NCBI GenBank assembly: GCA_046350255.1
Contig: JAXMAV010000006.1
Span: forward strand, 186,001 to 250,000
From: CALDUY01 sp046350255
Lineage (GTDB): Bacteria > Planctomycetota > Planctomycetia > Gemmatales > Gemmataceae
Reading direction: 5' to 3'
DNA: 64,000 nt
Position numbers and translations under genes: made by a program. The notes below the pieces were generated by a model that was not told the DNA's origin, did no database searches, and was given only the letters and a program-made list of their open reading frames with translations. Positions 35,797 through 43,702 of this stretch are shown in pieces (the stretch's first letter is position 1; the number at the start of each line of letters is the position of its first letter).

Positions 35797-37011
35797 TTAG
35801 CCTGCGAGGTCGCTTCCCGCGCCAAGGAATTCCATGCCGACGAGGCACACATCGTCGGCAAAACCTCGTCCTCCTGAATATCGGATTACTTCTGACAATA
35901 AATCATCGCACATCCGGCCGGCCGGAAAATCAATCCGGTCCACCACCGCGCGACGTAGCTGTTCCTCGCCGAATGGCTCCTGATCGGCCCCGACCACCTC
36001 GAACAGGCCATCGGTAAAAAAGAGAACAACGTCTCCTACTCCAAGGGGCACGGTGCCGACGCCGTAACTGGCCTGCTCGCTCACTCCCATGGGCGGACCG
36101 GGCATGCCACCGGGCGGGTTAAGAAAGGTGACCTCGCGGGCGGACCGATCGATGAGCAACGGTGCAGGATGACCAGCATTGGCGAAGATCATCCGATGCC
36201 CCACGGTGTCGATGATGGCATAGCAAGCCGACAGGAACACGGGGACAGTAGACTGGCTGAAGATCCCCAGCAGGTCGCGGTTCATCTCGGCGAGGAGCTG
36301 TCCGGGGTTTTCGGCAAGTGGGCGCAGTGATTCGAGAAGTGCCCGCACCATGGCCGTGACCAGGGCCGCACGGACGCCGTGTCCCATGACATCGCAGATG
36401 AACAGGCCCGCTCGTGTGTCCGAGAGGGCCATCACATCGAAAAAGTCGCCTCCCACCGCACCGTTGGGGCGATAACGATCGCAAAAGCGCAGGGCGCTTT
36501 GCTCGGGGGGAGCGTTGGCTGGGAAGCTTGGGTACCCCTGCGGTAACAGCGCTTGTTGCACCTCACAGGCCATGCGGAGATCCTGCTCCATCTCCGCGTT
36601 ACGTTCGGTCAGCGCGCGGTTACGTTCGACCAGCGCCTGCTCCAGACCCAGGATGCGTTCGCCAGCGCGGAGGCGCACGCGCAGTTCGTCTCGATCAAAG
36701 GGTTTGCTGACGAAATCGTCAGCACCTGCGGCCAGCCCCTCGACCACCTCGCGGCGGTGGGTGGCGGCCGCAAGCAGGATCACGTAGACGTAGCCGGGAC
36801 GAGGACCTGAGCGAATGCGGCGCACTAGCTCGAGGCCATCCATTTCTGGCATGACCCAATCACTGATGACGATGGGGTAGTCCCGCTCCTGGAACAATCG
36901 CCAGGCTTCGCGCCCATCGGCAGCAGCGGTCACCTCATAACCCCATTGCTGAAGCGTGCGCTCCAGCAAGCGGCGCGAGATGGGATCGTCTTCCGCAATC
37001 AAAATGCGCAT
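35797..37011 (-). CDS. Response regulator with SpoIIE/RsbU-type phosphatase output
   Basis: A 404-residue protein. Receiver domain (about 1-120): acidic pair EDD at 7-9, phosphoacceptor Asp51 in SDWVMPEMDG, and SKPF near 103. A helical linker (about 125-150) leads to a PP2C-like phosphatase (about 160-395) with GAVGGDFFDVM, ICDVMGHGVRAAL and FFTDGLFE. This is the RsbU-like arrangement in which phosphorylation controls an anti-sigma antagonist switch. No histidine kinase gene is adjacent, so it is an orphan regulator. It is the last gene but one in the minus-strand block from 50.3 kb and lies 42 bases from a propeller gene. Confidence 0.92.
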   Translation of the reverse strand: MRILIAEDDPISRRLLERTLQQWGYEVTAAADGREAWRLFQERDYPIVISDWVMPEMDGLELVRRIRSGPRPGYVYVILLAAATHRREVVEGLAAGADDFVSKPFDRDELRVRLRAGERILGLEQALVERNRALTERNAEMEQDLRMACEVQQALLPQGYPSFPANAPPEQSALRFCDRYRPNGAVGGDFFDVMALSDTRAGLFICDVMGHGVRAALVTAMVRALLESLRPLAENPGQLLAEMNRDLLGIFSQSTVPVFLSACYAIIDTVGHRMIFANAGHPAPLLIDRSAREVTFLNPPGGMPGPPMGVSEQASYGVGTVPLGVGDVVLFFTDGLFEVVGADQEPFGEEQLRRAVVDRIDFPAGRMCDDLLSEVIRYSGGRGFADDVCLVGMEFLGAGSDLAG

Positions 37012-37053
37012 GGACCGGTGGCTTCTTGCTGAGGGACGCCATCCGCAGGGTGC

Positions 37054-38163
37054 CTAGCGGGCGCCCAGACAGTACAGGGTCCCCTTTTGCGTGCCAATAA
37101 CCACCCGCTGATTGACCACCACGGGTGAAGCATTGATTGGCCCATCGAGATTGAGTTGCTGCAACTCCTTGCCCGTTTCCAGATCGAGGATGTAGACCTT
37201 TTGATCTTGCGAGCCAACGATGACTCGGTTTCCTGCCACCACCGGCGAAGAATCGACCTTGTTGCCCGTGAGAAAGCTCCAGGCTGCTTTCCCGGTCTTT
37301 CGGTCGATGCAGTGTAGGCGATTGTCACGACTGCCGATCAGCACAAACTTCTCTGTCACCGCCGGCGAGGAATAGAAGGCCTGGGCATTCCGCCCGGGCT
37401 TGAACGTCCAGGCCACCATGCTGCGCTTCCAGTCGATCGCCTTGACCTCGTTCTTCATGGTACCGACATACAGCATATCGCCGAGGACGGCGGCGGTGGC
37501 GCCGGTTTGCCCATCGAGATCTACTGACGAGAGTTCCTTGCCGCGAGTGACGTCGATAACGTGCATCTGGCTATCGCAGCCAACGAGGAAGGTACGCCCC
37601 TCGGCGACGGCCGTGGAGCCATAGATGGGTCCCTCGGTGCGGAATTTCCAGCGCAGCTTTCCCTGAGAGGTGAGACAGTACAGATGCTCATCGTGAGAAG
37701 TGAAGAGGATGGAATCACCCTGGAAGTTAGCGCCGCCCACCTCGGCCCCGGTTTCAAACGACCACTTCTTAACTCCCCGTGTAGCATCGATGCAGTGGAA
37801 ATTGCCATCGAGATCGCCGAGGAAGACCTGCCCCTGAAACACCGACGGCGGAGCTTTGATCGGCGCCAGCTTCAATTTCCATCGCTGCTTGCCGGTCTCC
37901 AGGTCGAGCGCATAGAGATGCTCATCCATAGAACCGGCGAAGACCATCCCGTTGGATACTGCCACCGCATTCTCGAAGGCGTCCTCGGCGGTGAACTTCC
38001 AGAGGATCTCGAGCTTATCAGGGATGCGCGAGGCAGCTATACCTGTCTGCTCGGGAGTGCCGCGAAAGAGCAACCAGGAGTGTGTAGGGCGATCGCTGGC
38101 ACCTAACCAGCTTATCCCAACCACCACCGCTACCAGGGTTGCAATCCAGCGATGAACAGCCAT
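37054..38163 (-). CDS. Exported PQQ-like beta-propeller protein (propeller 1)
   Basis: A 369-residue protein with a signal peptide (MAVHRWIATLVAVVVGISWLG), then about seven propeller blades recognisable by LYALDLETGKQRW, FHCIDATRGVKKW, LYCLTSQGKLRW, LHCIDRKTGKAAW and VYILDLETGKELQQ. It has no heme motif or clear PQQ-dependent catalytic residues, so it probably scaffolds or binds a ligand in the periplasm. A GAGGGAT precedes the ATG. It starts 27 bases after the alcohol dehydrogenase gene. Confidence 0.88.
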   Translation of the reverse strand: MAVHRWIATLVAVVVGISWLGASDRPTHSWLLFRGTPEQTGIAASRIPDKLEILWKFTAEDAFENAVAVSNGMVFAGSMDEHLYALDLETGKQRWKLKLAPIKAPPSVFQGQVFLGDLDGNFHCIDATRGVKKWSFETGAEVGGANFQGDSILFTSHDEHLYCLTSQGKLRWKFRTEGPIYGSTAVAEGRTFLVGCDSQMHVIDVTRGKELSSVDLDGQTGATAAVLGDMLYVGTMKNEVKAIDWKRSMVAWTFKPGRNAQAFYSSPAVTEKFVLIGSRDNRLHCIDRKTGKAAWSFLTGNKVDSSPVVAGNRVIVGSQDQKVYILDLETGKELQQLNLDGPINASPVVVNQRVVIGTQKGTLYCLGAR

Positions 38164-38190
38164 GCGCGCATCCCTCGAGAGTCTCGATCA

Positions 38191-39399
38191 TCACCAGGCC
38201 GATTCATACAGTGCGAGCAGTTCAGCTTCCCCAACGGGACGTGGGTTGAACTTCCCCGTCCATTGCTGAAAGGCTTCCTCGGCCAGTAAAGGGAAGATCC
38301 CGCCACTCACACCACAATCGCGTAGTCGTGTGGGAAGCCGGGCCCCCTGCATCAGGTGCGTGATGCGGCGCGCCAGCACTTCACTGGCAGCCTGGCTATC
38401 GCCATTGACCTGACCCGCATCGTGGACGAGGTCGGCATAGAGCGGACCCACCACCGACGAGTTGTAGCGAATGACGTGCGGAAGCATGATACCGACGGCG
38501 ATGCCATGGATGATGCCGTAATGGGCCGTCAGAGGGTTCGAGCAGGCATGGGCCGCGCCGAGCATCGAGTTTTCGATGGCCAGGCCCGCCAGATTGGCTC
38601 CCAGCTGCATGTTGCCCCGGGCGGTCAGATCAGTGGGATGGCGCAGGACACGTTCGAGGTTGCTTTCGAGTAATCGCCAGGACGTCCGGGATAACTCCTG
38701 GGATAGCGGGTTGCGCCGGGCGCTGACGTACGATTCGACCGCATGAGTGATCGCGTCAATGCCAGCCATGGCGGTGACCTTTTCCGGCTGGGTGACGGTC
38801 AGCTCTGGATCGAGAATTGTCGCCCGAAATGCTGCCTTTCGATCGCCACAGGCCATCTTGAGATGCGATTTCTCATCGCAGATGACGGCATACGACTGAG
38901 CCTCGCTACCAGTGCCTGCAGTGGTCGGAACGCCAATCGAGGGGAGCATCGGCTTGGTGGCTCGACCGAACCCCTTGTAGTCGATGAGTTTCCCGCCGTT
39001 GGTCAGAATGAAATTAGTCCCCCGGGCACAATCCATCGAGCTTCCGCCGCCAACAGCCACAATGAAGTCGATTTCGTGGCGGATGGCTACATCCACACAG
39101 ACCTGGACGTGCCTTGTGGAGGGGTTTTCCTCAACGCTGTCGAAGAGGAAGCTCTCCAGCCCGGCGGATTGCATGATGTCGAGCGCGCGTAGGGGATGGC
39201 CGGCAGCCTTCAATCCCGGATCGGTCACGAGAAGTACGCGTTCGCCGCCATACTCCTTGACCAGTTCGCCCAGGCGATCCAGAGTACCAGGTCCAGAGAC
39301 AACCCGGGTGATTGGATGGAAATCGAATGCAGGAAGTCCAGACGTGCCTGTCCGCGCAGGGGGACTACCAGAAAGGGAGGTCGCTGTCATGCGTTCCAT
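38191..39399 (-). CDS. Iron-containing alcohol dehydrogenase
   Basis: A 402-residue group III (iron-type) alcohol dehydrogenase. The cofactor-binding motif is VGGGSSMDCARG; the metal ligands lie in GIDAITHAVESY and in the GAAHACSNPLTAHYG and HGIAVGIMLPHV region. It would reduce an aldehyde to an alcohol with NAD(P)H. The N-terminus TATSLSGSPPARTG may be unstructured; the ATG at 39399 was taken, with 39390 as an alternative. The neighbouring aldehyde dehydrogenase and acyl-activating proteins make an acyl-to-alcohol route plausible. Separated from the aldehyde dehydrogenase by a strong hairpin. Confidence 0.9.
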   Translation of the reverse strand: MERMTATSLSGSPPARTGTSGLPAFDFHPITRVVSGPGTLDRLGELVKEYGGERVLLVTDPGLKAAGHPLRALDIMQSAGLESFLFDSVEENPSTRHVQVCVDVAIRHEIDFIVAVGGGSSMDCARGTNFILTNGGKLIDYKGFGRATKPMLPSIGVPTTAGTGSEAQSYAVICDEKSHLKMACGDRKAAFRATILDPELTVTQPEKVTAMAGIDAITHAVESYVSARRNPLSQELSRTSWRLLESNLERVLRHPTDLTARGNMQLGANLAGLAIENSMLGAAHACSNPLTAHYGIIHGIAVGIMLPHVIRYNSSVVGPLYADLVHDAGQVNGDSQAASEVLARRITHLMQGARLPTRLRDCGVSGGIFPLLAEEAFQQWTGKFNPRPVGEAELLALYESAW

Positions 39400-39435
39400 C
39401 CGCCCGCCAAGTGAGGAACGGGGAAGGTTGGGTAA

Positions 39436-39484
39436 GAGTCCCCGGGAGATGAACGGTACCGATCCATCTCCCGGGGAAGGACTC
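39436..39484 (-). terminator. Long hairpin between aldehyde and alcohol dehydrogenase genes
   Basis: CCCCGGGAGATG (39440-39451) pairs perfectly with CATCTCCCGGGG (39465-39476), extended by an outer GAGT (39436-39439) with ACTC (39481-39484). It sits in the 105-base gap just after the aldehyde dehydrogenase stop. There is no T-tract downstream, so it may be a 3'-end stabiliser or attenuator that sets different levels of the two products. Confidence 0.55.
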
Positions 39485-39504
39485 CCATCATAGCAGTTCT
39501 TCGA

Positions 39505-40935
39505 CTACCCGTGAACCGGACCTTCGTACTGGAACGCACGGGCCCGGAATAGGAAATCGACGATGTTGCCTTCGTGCGGTTGCAGCCAGTTCAGCTGGAT
39601 GGTGGGAATCGGACCGAGATTCAGACGGTCGATGTGGGTCGCATCCATGAACTGCCGCTGGAGTTTGCCGTTCTCAGTCACGATGCTGCACACCAGAGTC
39701 GGACCGATTGCCTCGAGGAACTTATCCTGCGGGCACTCCACCACGGTCACGAAAGGAAACATGTATTCCTTCTTCGCGATCGGAGCCTCCGGCGTGGTGC
39801 AATGGACGACCGTGGGACGAAGGTAAGCGCAGCGTTCCTTCTTGATCAGCCGGGTACCGTACTGCTCGGTCATGTGGGTAGTGCCTGGCGCCTTGAGATC
39901 CTTCTCGATGTCGGCCCAGACTCCTTCCGCCTGACCCTGCACGGTGAAGGCGGCCAGGCCTGCGCTGGGATTGTCCGGCGGAAGCGGTTCCACCGGGCCA
40001 ATCCGCTTGGCGATGGCCTCGGCAATCTCGCGAGTGTGCCGCGACGCCCACACCCCCGAGCAGTTGATGCAACCACGGCCCGAGTTGACGAAGACACTAT
40101 CGACCATCATGTCGATGTACTTCGGCCAGTTATCGACGACGTCGTCGGCCAGGAGGATCTTGCTGAAGCCAGGGCCATGCGCCTGGACGCGCGGGTTACC
40201 CTTGTACTGCTCGACCGTGGCAGTGCCGCCGAAGATGAGGCTCTTGGGGCAGTGCTGCAAGACTGCCGCTCCGACGTCGCCCAGACCGGGGTAGATGGCG
40301 ATCGCTTCCTTGGGAATGCCCGCCTGAATAAAGGCCTGAGCCATGCGGTAGGGTGTCCACGGTTCCTGGGGGCCTGGCTTGAGCACCAGACCGATCTGCA
40401 TGGGGATGATCGGCAACCACAGGGTGTGTACACCGGGGGAGTTGCTCGGAAGCACCATGCCCAGGACCGGGGACTGCGCCTGGTAGCTGACCGGAACTCC
40501 ACGCGACTCCACCCCCCAACCCCGGGAGAGGATCTCAAGGTCGAGTCCGCGGGTGAGCGCATCAAGAATCTGATCCATGCGGCTCAACACGAAGTGGTTC
40601 TTCTTCATGTTGAAGCGGCACATGTGCTCGGGCAGGCCCGTGGTAGCAGATTGCATCCGCACGAAATCGTCCGGCGATTGCTTCCCATCACCCAGCGGCA
40701 AGGTGGCGTCGGTGTAGAGATCAGCAGCCTTCTTGATACGCTCCAGGATCTCCTTGATGGGGATCTCACGCAGGACATCGCGGGCGCGCTGCGCGTGACG
40801 CATGTCGCGAGCCACCAGGGAGGCGTTGGCTCGGCTGACCTCGGCCAGCACCTCACCAGTGTCGAAATGCACGACCTTATCGGCCTCGAGGCTGGTGTAG
40901 GGCTCGCCCCAACGCAGAATGGGGATCTTGATCAT
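39505..40935 (-). CDS. Aldehyde dehydrogenase superfamily protein, possibly acyl-CoA reductase
   Basis: A 476-residue ALDH-fold enzyme. Cys289 in FVNSGRGCINC is the probable catalytic thiol. The general-base Glu of oxidative ALDHs (usually in ELGGK) is absent: the segment reads QAHGPGFSKILL, as in CoA-acylating enzymes. The Rossmann region around VLGMVLPSNSPGVHTLW is present. Length is close to the 480 residues of LuxC acyl reductases, but the sequence looks more like an ALDH. Reducing an acyl thioester to an aldehyde fits the adjoining adenylating protein and alcohol dehydrogenase. The direction and cofactor are inferred. Confidence 0.82.
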   Translation of the reverse strand: MIKIPILRWGEPYTSLEADKVVHFDTGEVLAEVSRANASLVARDMRHAQRARDVLREIPIKEILERIKKAADLYTDATLPLGDGKQSPDDFVRMQSATTGLPEHMCRFNMKKNHFVLSRMDQILDALTRGLDLEILSRGWGVESRGVPVSYQAQSPVLGMVLPSNSPGVHTLWLPIIPMQIGLVLKPGPQEPWTPYRMAQAFIQAGIPKEAIAIYPGLGDVGAAVLQHCPKSLIFGGTATVEQYKGNPRVQAHGPGFSKILLADDVVDNWPKYIDMMVDSVFVNSGRGCINCSGVWASRHTREIAEAIAKRIGPVEPLPPDNPSAGLAAFTVQGQAEGVWADIEKDLKAPGTTHMTEQYGTRLIKKERCAYLRPTVVHCTTPEAPIAKKEYMFPFVTVVECPQDKFLEAIGPTLVCSIVTENGKLQRQFMDATHIDRLNLGPIPTIQLNWLQPHEGNIVDFLFRARAFQYEGPVHG

Positions 40936-41011
40936 CGCTTACTCCGAATGGCTGGATGCCGAGGTATGCAGAGGAAGAGAGCCACATACCCGGGGGCTCT
41001 CCCGTAACTGA

Positions 41012-42112
41012 TCAATAGACCCCCACCGTTGTGGTGGCCGCAAAAGCACGGAACGGTTTGACTCCGCTAACGCCGTCCCAGGGATACTTGGCCGAGGGAT
41101 ACTCGCGCACGCCCTCGTCGCGTTCCATGAAGCGAGGGACGAAGAATTCCTTCGTCAGTGTGGTGAGCATGACGCGTCCCTCGTGGCCATACTCGACATG
41201 CTTGTCGTAGTTGTCGAAATCCACCACCTCCGCAATGGCGCGGGGATGCGGAGCGTAGTAGTTGATCTTGTAGCCATCGGCTGCGGTGGGCATGTCAGCA
41301 GCAGCCAGGCCCATCAAGGTGTTGCCGTATGTGGGAGCGATGTAAACGCCGTCCCCGAGATACTCCTCGATGGTGAAGCGGATCCACTGCGAGGTCATCT
41401 CGGTGCCGCCGCAAAAGATACCGGTGATGCCGGCCTTCTTGAGACTGGATCCCTGCGCTTCGAGACGCTGGGCCAGGGCATCGAGCAGTTTGGGCGTGGT
41501 GAACATGCACTTGATGTCGTGCCCGGCCGACAGGATAGTCATGGCCTGGTCGATGACGTGCTCCTGGTAGGCCTTCAGATGCTCCATCCAGCCCTTCTTG
41601 ATGACCTTGATGACCCAGCGCGGATCGAGATCGACACAGAAGCTGATGCCGCCGCGATACTGGGCCATGTGTTCGACCGCGAGCCGGAGCCGGCGCGGAC
41701 CCGAGGGCCCGAGCATTAGCCAGTTACTGCCCTTGGGAAAGTACTTGTCGGGCAGCGTGTGGCTGAACTGCTCGTAATCGATGCGGAAATCCTCGGAGAC
41801 GACGCGGCTCTTGGGGATGCCGGTGGTGCCGCCGGTCTCGAAAACATACCAGGGTTTGTTGGCCAACCCCTTGGGGACCCAGCGGCGGACCGGGCCCCCT
41901 CGCAGCCAGTCATCCTCGAAGTGGCCAAAGAGCTTCAAATCCTCGAAGCACTTGACGTCCTTGATCGGATCGAACTTGTACTCCCTGGCTTTCTCGAGCC
42001 AGAACGGAGTACCCGTTTCGGGATGAAAATGCCATCCCACGATCTCGCGCACGTGGGCGTCGAGTTTGTCCTTGGCCTGCTTGATCTGCTCCGGGGTTGC
42101 TTTCGCGGTCAC
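41012..42112 (-). CDS. Short AMP-ligase-like protein (LuxE/PaaK-related)
   Basis: A 366-residue protein of the adenylate-forming fold. FETGGTTGIPKSRVV matches the ATP-phosphate loop, PTYGNTLMG the later motif, and GHEGRVMLTTLTKEFFVPR the hinge side. The C-terminal lid domain of about 100 residues, with the catalytic Lys of full-length ligases (compare the 435-residue PaaK-type gene at 47750), is missing, as in LuxE acyl-protein synthetases. It could activate a carboxylate as acyl-AMP or pass it on to a thiol. GTG start at 42112, with AGGA upstream. Immediately upstream of the ALDH gene (76 bases). Confidence 0.78.
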   Translation of the reverse strand: MTAKATPEQIKQAKDKLDAHVREIVGWHFHPETGTPFWLEKAREYKFDPIKDVKCFEDLKLFGHFEDDWLRGGPVRRWVPKGLANKPWYVFETGGTTGIPKSRVVSEDFRIDYEQFSHTLPDKYFPKGSNWLMLGPSGPRRLRLAVEHMAQYRGGISFCVDLDPRWVIKVIKKGWMEHLKAYQEHVIDQAMTILSAGHDIKCMFTTPKLLDALAQRLEAQGSSLKKAGITGIFCGGTEMTSQWIRFTIEEYLGDGVYIAPTYGNTLMGLAAADMPTAADGYKINYYAPHPRAIAEVVDFDNYDKHVEYGHEGRVMLTTLTKEFFVPRFMERDEGVREYPSAKYPWDGVSGVKPFRAFAATTTVGVY

Positions 42113-42134
42113 GGTCTTCCTCGCTCAGGTTGGA

Positions 42135-43667
42135 TCACTTGCTGGGCGCAATGGCATACAGATTGGCTCCGGTGTTCACGTAGAGTACACCATTCGCCGC
42201 CACTGGGGGAACCTTGATGGGAAGGCCGCACGGGATCTTCTTGGGCGTTGCCAGGTTGCGACCCGCCTTGAAGATGTAGATGTCTCCGGCATCGGTTCCC
42301 ATGAACACCTTGCCATCCACATAGTAGGCCGAGCACCAGCTTCCTTCCTGGAAATCGAACTCGGATAGCTTCTCTCCTGTTTTGGCATCCAGGGCATGCA
42401 GATACCCCGCCAATTCAGCCGCGTAAACCACGCCGTCGTGAATGGCAACCGTGGCCATAGTTCGGCCAAAGTGATATTCGCGGCCATCGTCCTTGGGCTT
42501 GGGCAACACGGGCCCGCCGTAGTGCCAGACCAGGCCGGAATCCTTGTTGACCGCGGCTTTCGGATCGAAGTTATCATCAACCGGGGAGAGGTCCTTCTCC
42601 TTATTGGCGGGGGTTTTGGTAATGTCGATGCACCAGAGGTGACCGACGCCAGCGCCATCCTCCGGTTCCTGGCCCACACCCACATAACACTTGCTATCCA
42701 CCACCACCGGCGTGGCGATGATGAAGCATTTCTCACCGCCACCACCTGGCCGATAGGGTTTGCACTTCTTCGGATTACAGTCGAACTTCCAGATCAGTTC
42801 GCCCGATTTGGCATCCAGGCCGTAGACATAACCATCGCCCCCGGCGAAGAGGATCTGCGTCTTCCCGCCGACCGTCGCGGCTGTGGGGTTGGACCACTGC
42901 CCACGAATCACATTTTCGCCAGGTAGCGCACATGTCCAGACCACCTTGCCAGTCTTCTTGTCAGCGGCGACCAGTCCGGGAGCTTTCGGCTTGGGCAGCT
43001 TGCCGGTGCCCGCGACCACACCGTTGCCGGTCAGGGCGTACACCAGATCTCCGACGATCAGGGGCGAGGAATTGGCCAGCTGGCATGGGAAGACATCCAG
43101 TTCTTTGATCATGTCGAGGGTCCAGAGGACCTTCCCCTTGCCCGTGGCCTCGTCTCCTTCCACGGAAGCACAGACCAGTTCGCAGCGATTCGACACGTAA
43201 TAGAGCCGGTCGCCTTCCACACAAGGGGTGGAGGCGACGCCTTCCTTGTGGTAGTCCATGTCGTCACTGTCGAGCTTGTCGTGGACGATCTGCCAGAGAA
43301 ACTTACCATCCGCCTCGCGGAAGCACATGAGGATGCCCTTATCTCCCTTGATGGCGGGATCCCGGGGAGCCTCATTGTTCGTGCCAACAAATACTCGTCC
43401 GCCAGCAATTACAGGGCCGCCGTAGGCACGGGAGCCGAGCTTAACCGTCCACTTGACGTTCTTTTCCTTGCCCACAGGCCGCACAGCGAAGTTATCAAGA
43501 ATGTTTTTCTCGATGACATTCGCCAGGTTGCGCGAGGGGGAACCACCGAACATGGCGGCATCCCCCTTCCCCGCCTTTTCCTCGCCATGACTCAGCGGTG
43601 ACAGAGCCATCCATCCCGCAGCTACTAGCAAGGCACTGGCCGGCAACCAGATTGAAGTCCAACGCAT
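42135..43667 (-). CDS. Exported PQQ-like beta-propeller protein (propeller 2)
   Basis: A 510-residue protein with a signal peptide (RWTSIWLPASALLVAAGWM). Propeller blades read KKTGKVVWT, LDAKSGELIWK and LDAKTGEKLSEF. It is a close paralogue of the next protein upstream (propeller 3): both share SRNLANVIEKN-like and GHLWCIDITKTPxNKEKDLSP segments. The ATG at 43667 has GGGAGA before it; a GTG at 43706 would overlap the upstream gene in GTGA. No heme or calcium-ligand signature of a true quinoprotein dehydrogenase is evident. It is 22 bases before the adenylating gene. Confidence 0.88.
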   Translation of the reverse strand: MRWTSIWLPASALLVAAGWMALSPLSHGEEKAGKGDAAMFGGSPSRNLANVIEKNILDNFAVRPVGKEKNVKWTVKLGSRAYGGPVIAGGRVFVGTNNEAPRDPAIKGDKGILMCFREADGKFLWQIVHDKLDSDDMDYHKEGVASTPCVEGDRLYYVSNRCELVCASVEGDEATGKGKVLWTLDMIKELDVFPCQLANSSPLIVGDLVYALTGNGVVAGTGKLPKPKAPGLVAADKKTGKVVWTCALPGENVIRGQWSNPTAATVGGKTQILFAGGDGYVYGLDAKSGELIWKFDCNPKKCKPYRPGGGGEKCFIIATPVVVDSKCYVGVGQEPEDGAGVGHLWCIDITKTPANKEKDLSPVDDNFDPKAAVNKDSGLVWHYGGPVLPKPKDDGREYHFGRTMATVAIHDGVVYAAELAGYLHALDAKTGEKLSEFDFQEGSWCSAYYVDGKVFMGTDAGDIYIFKAGRNLATPKKIPCGLPIKVPPVAANGVLYVNTGANLYAIAPSK

Positions 43668-43702
43668 CGGAGATCTCCCAGAGAAGCTTCGCCGAGCTAG
43701 CT

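Noticed and set aside
39574..41007. Open frame of 477 codons opposite the ALDH gene
   Set aside because: Shadow of the real ALDH, which has its Cys motif and Rossmann features; the antisense product shows Arg/His/Gly-rich composition only.
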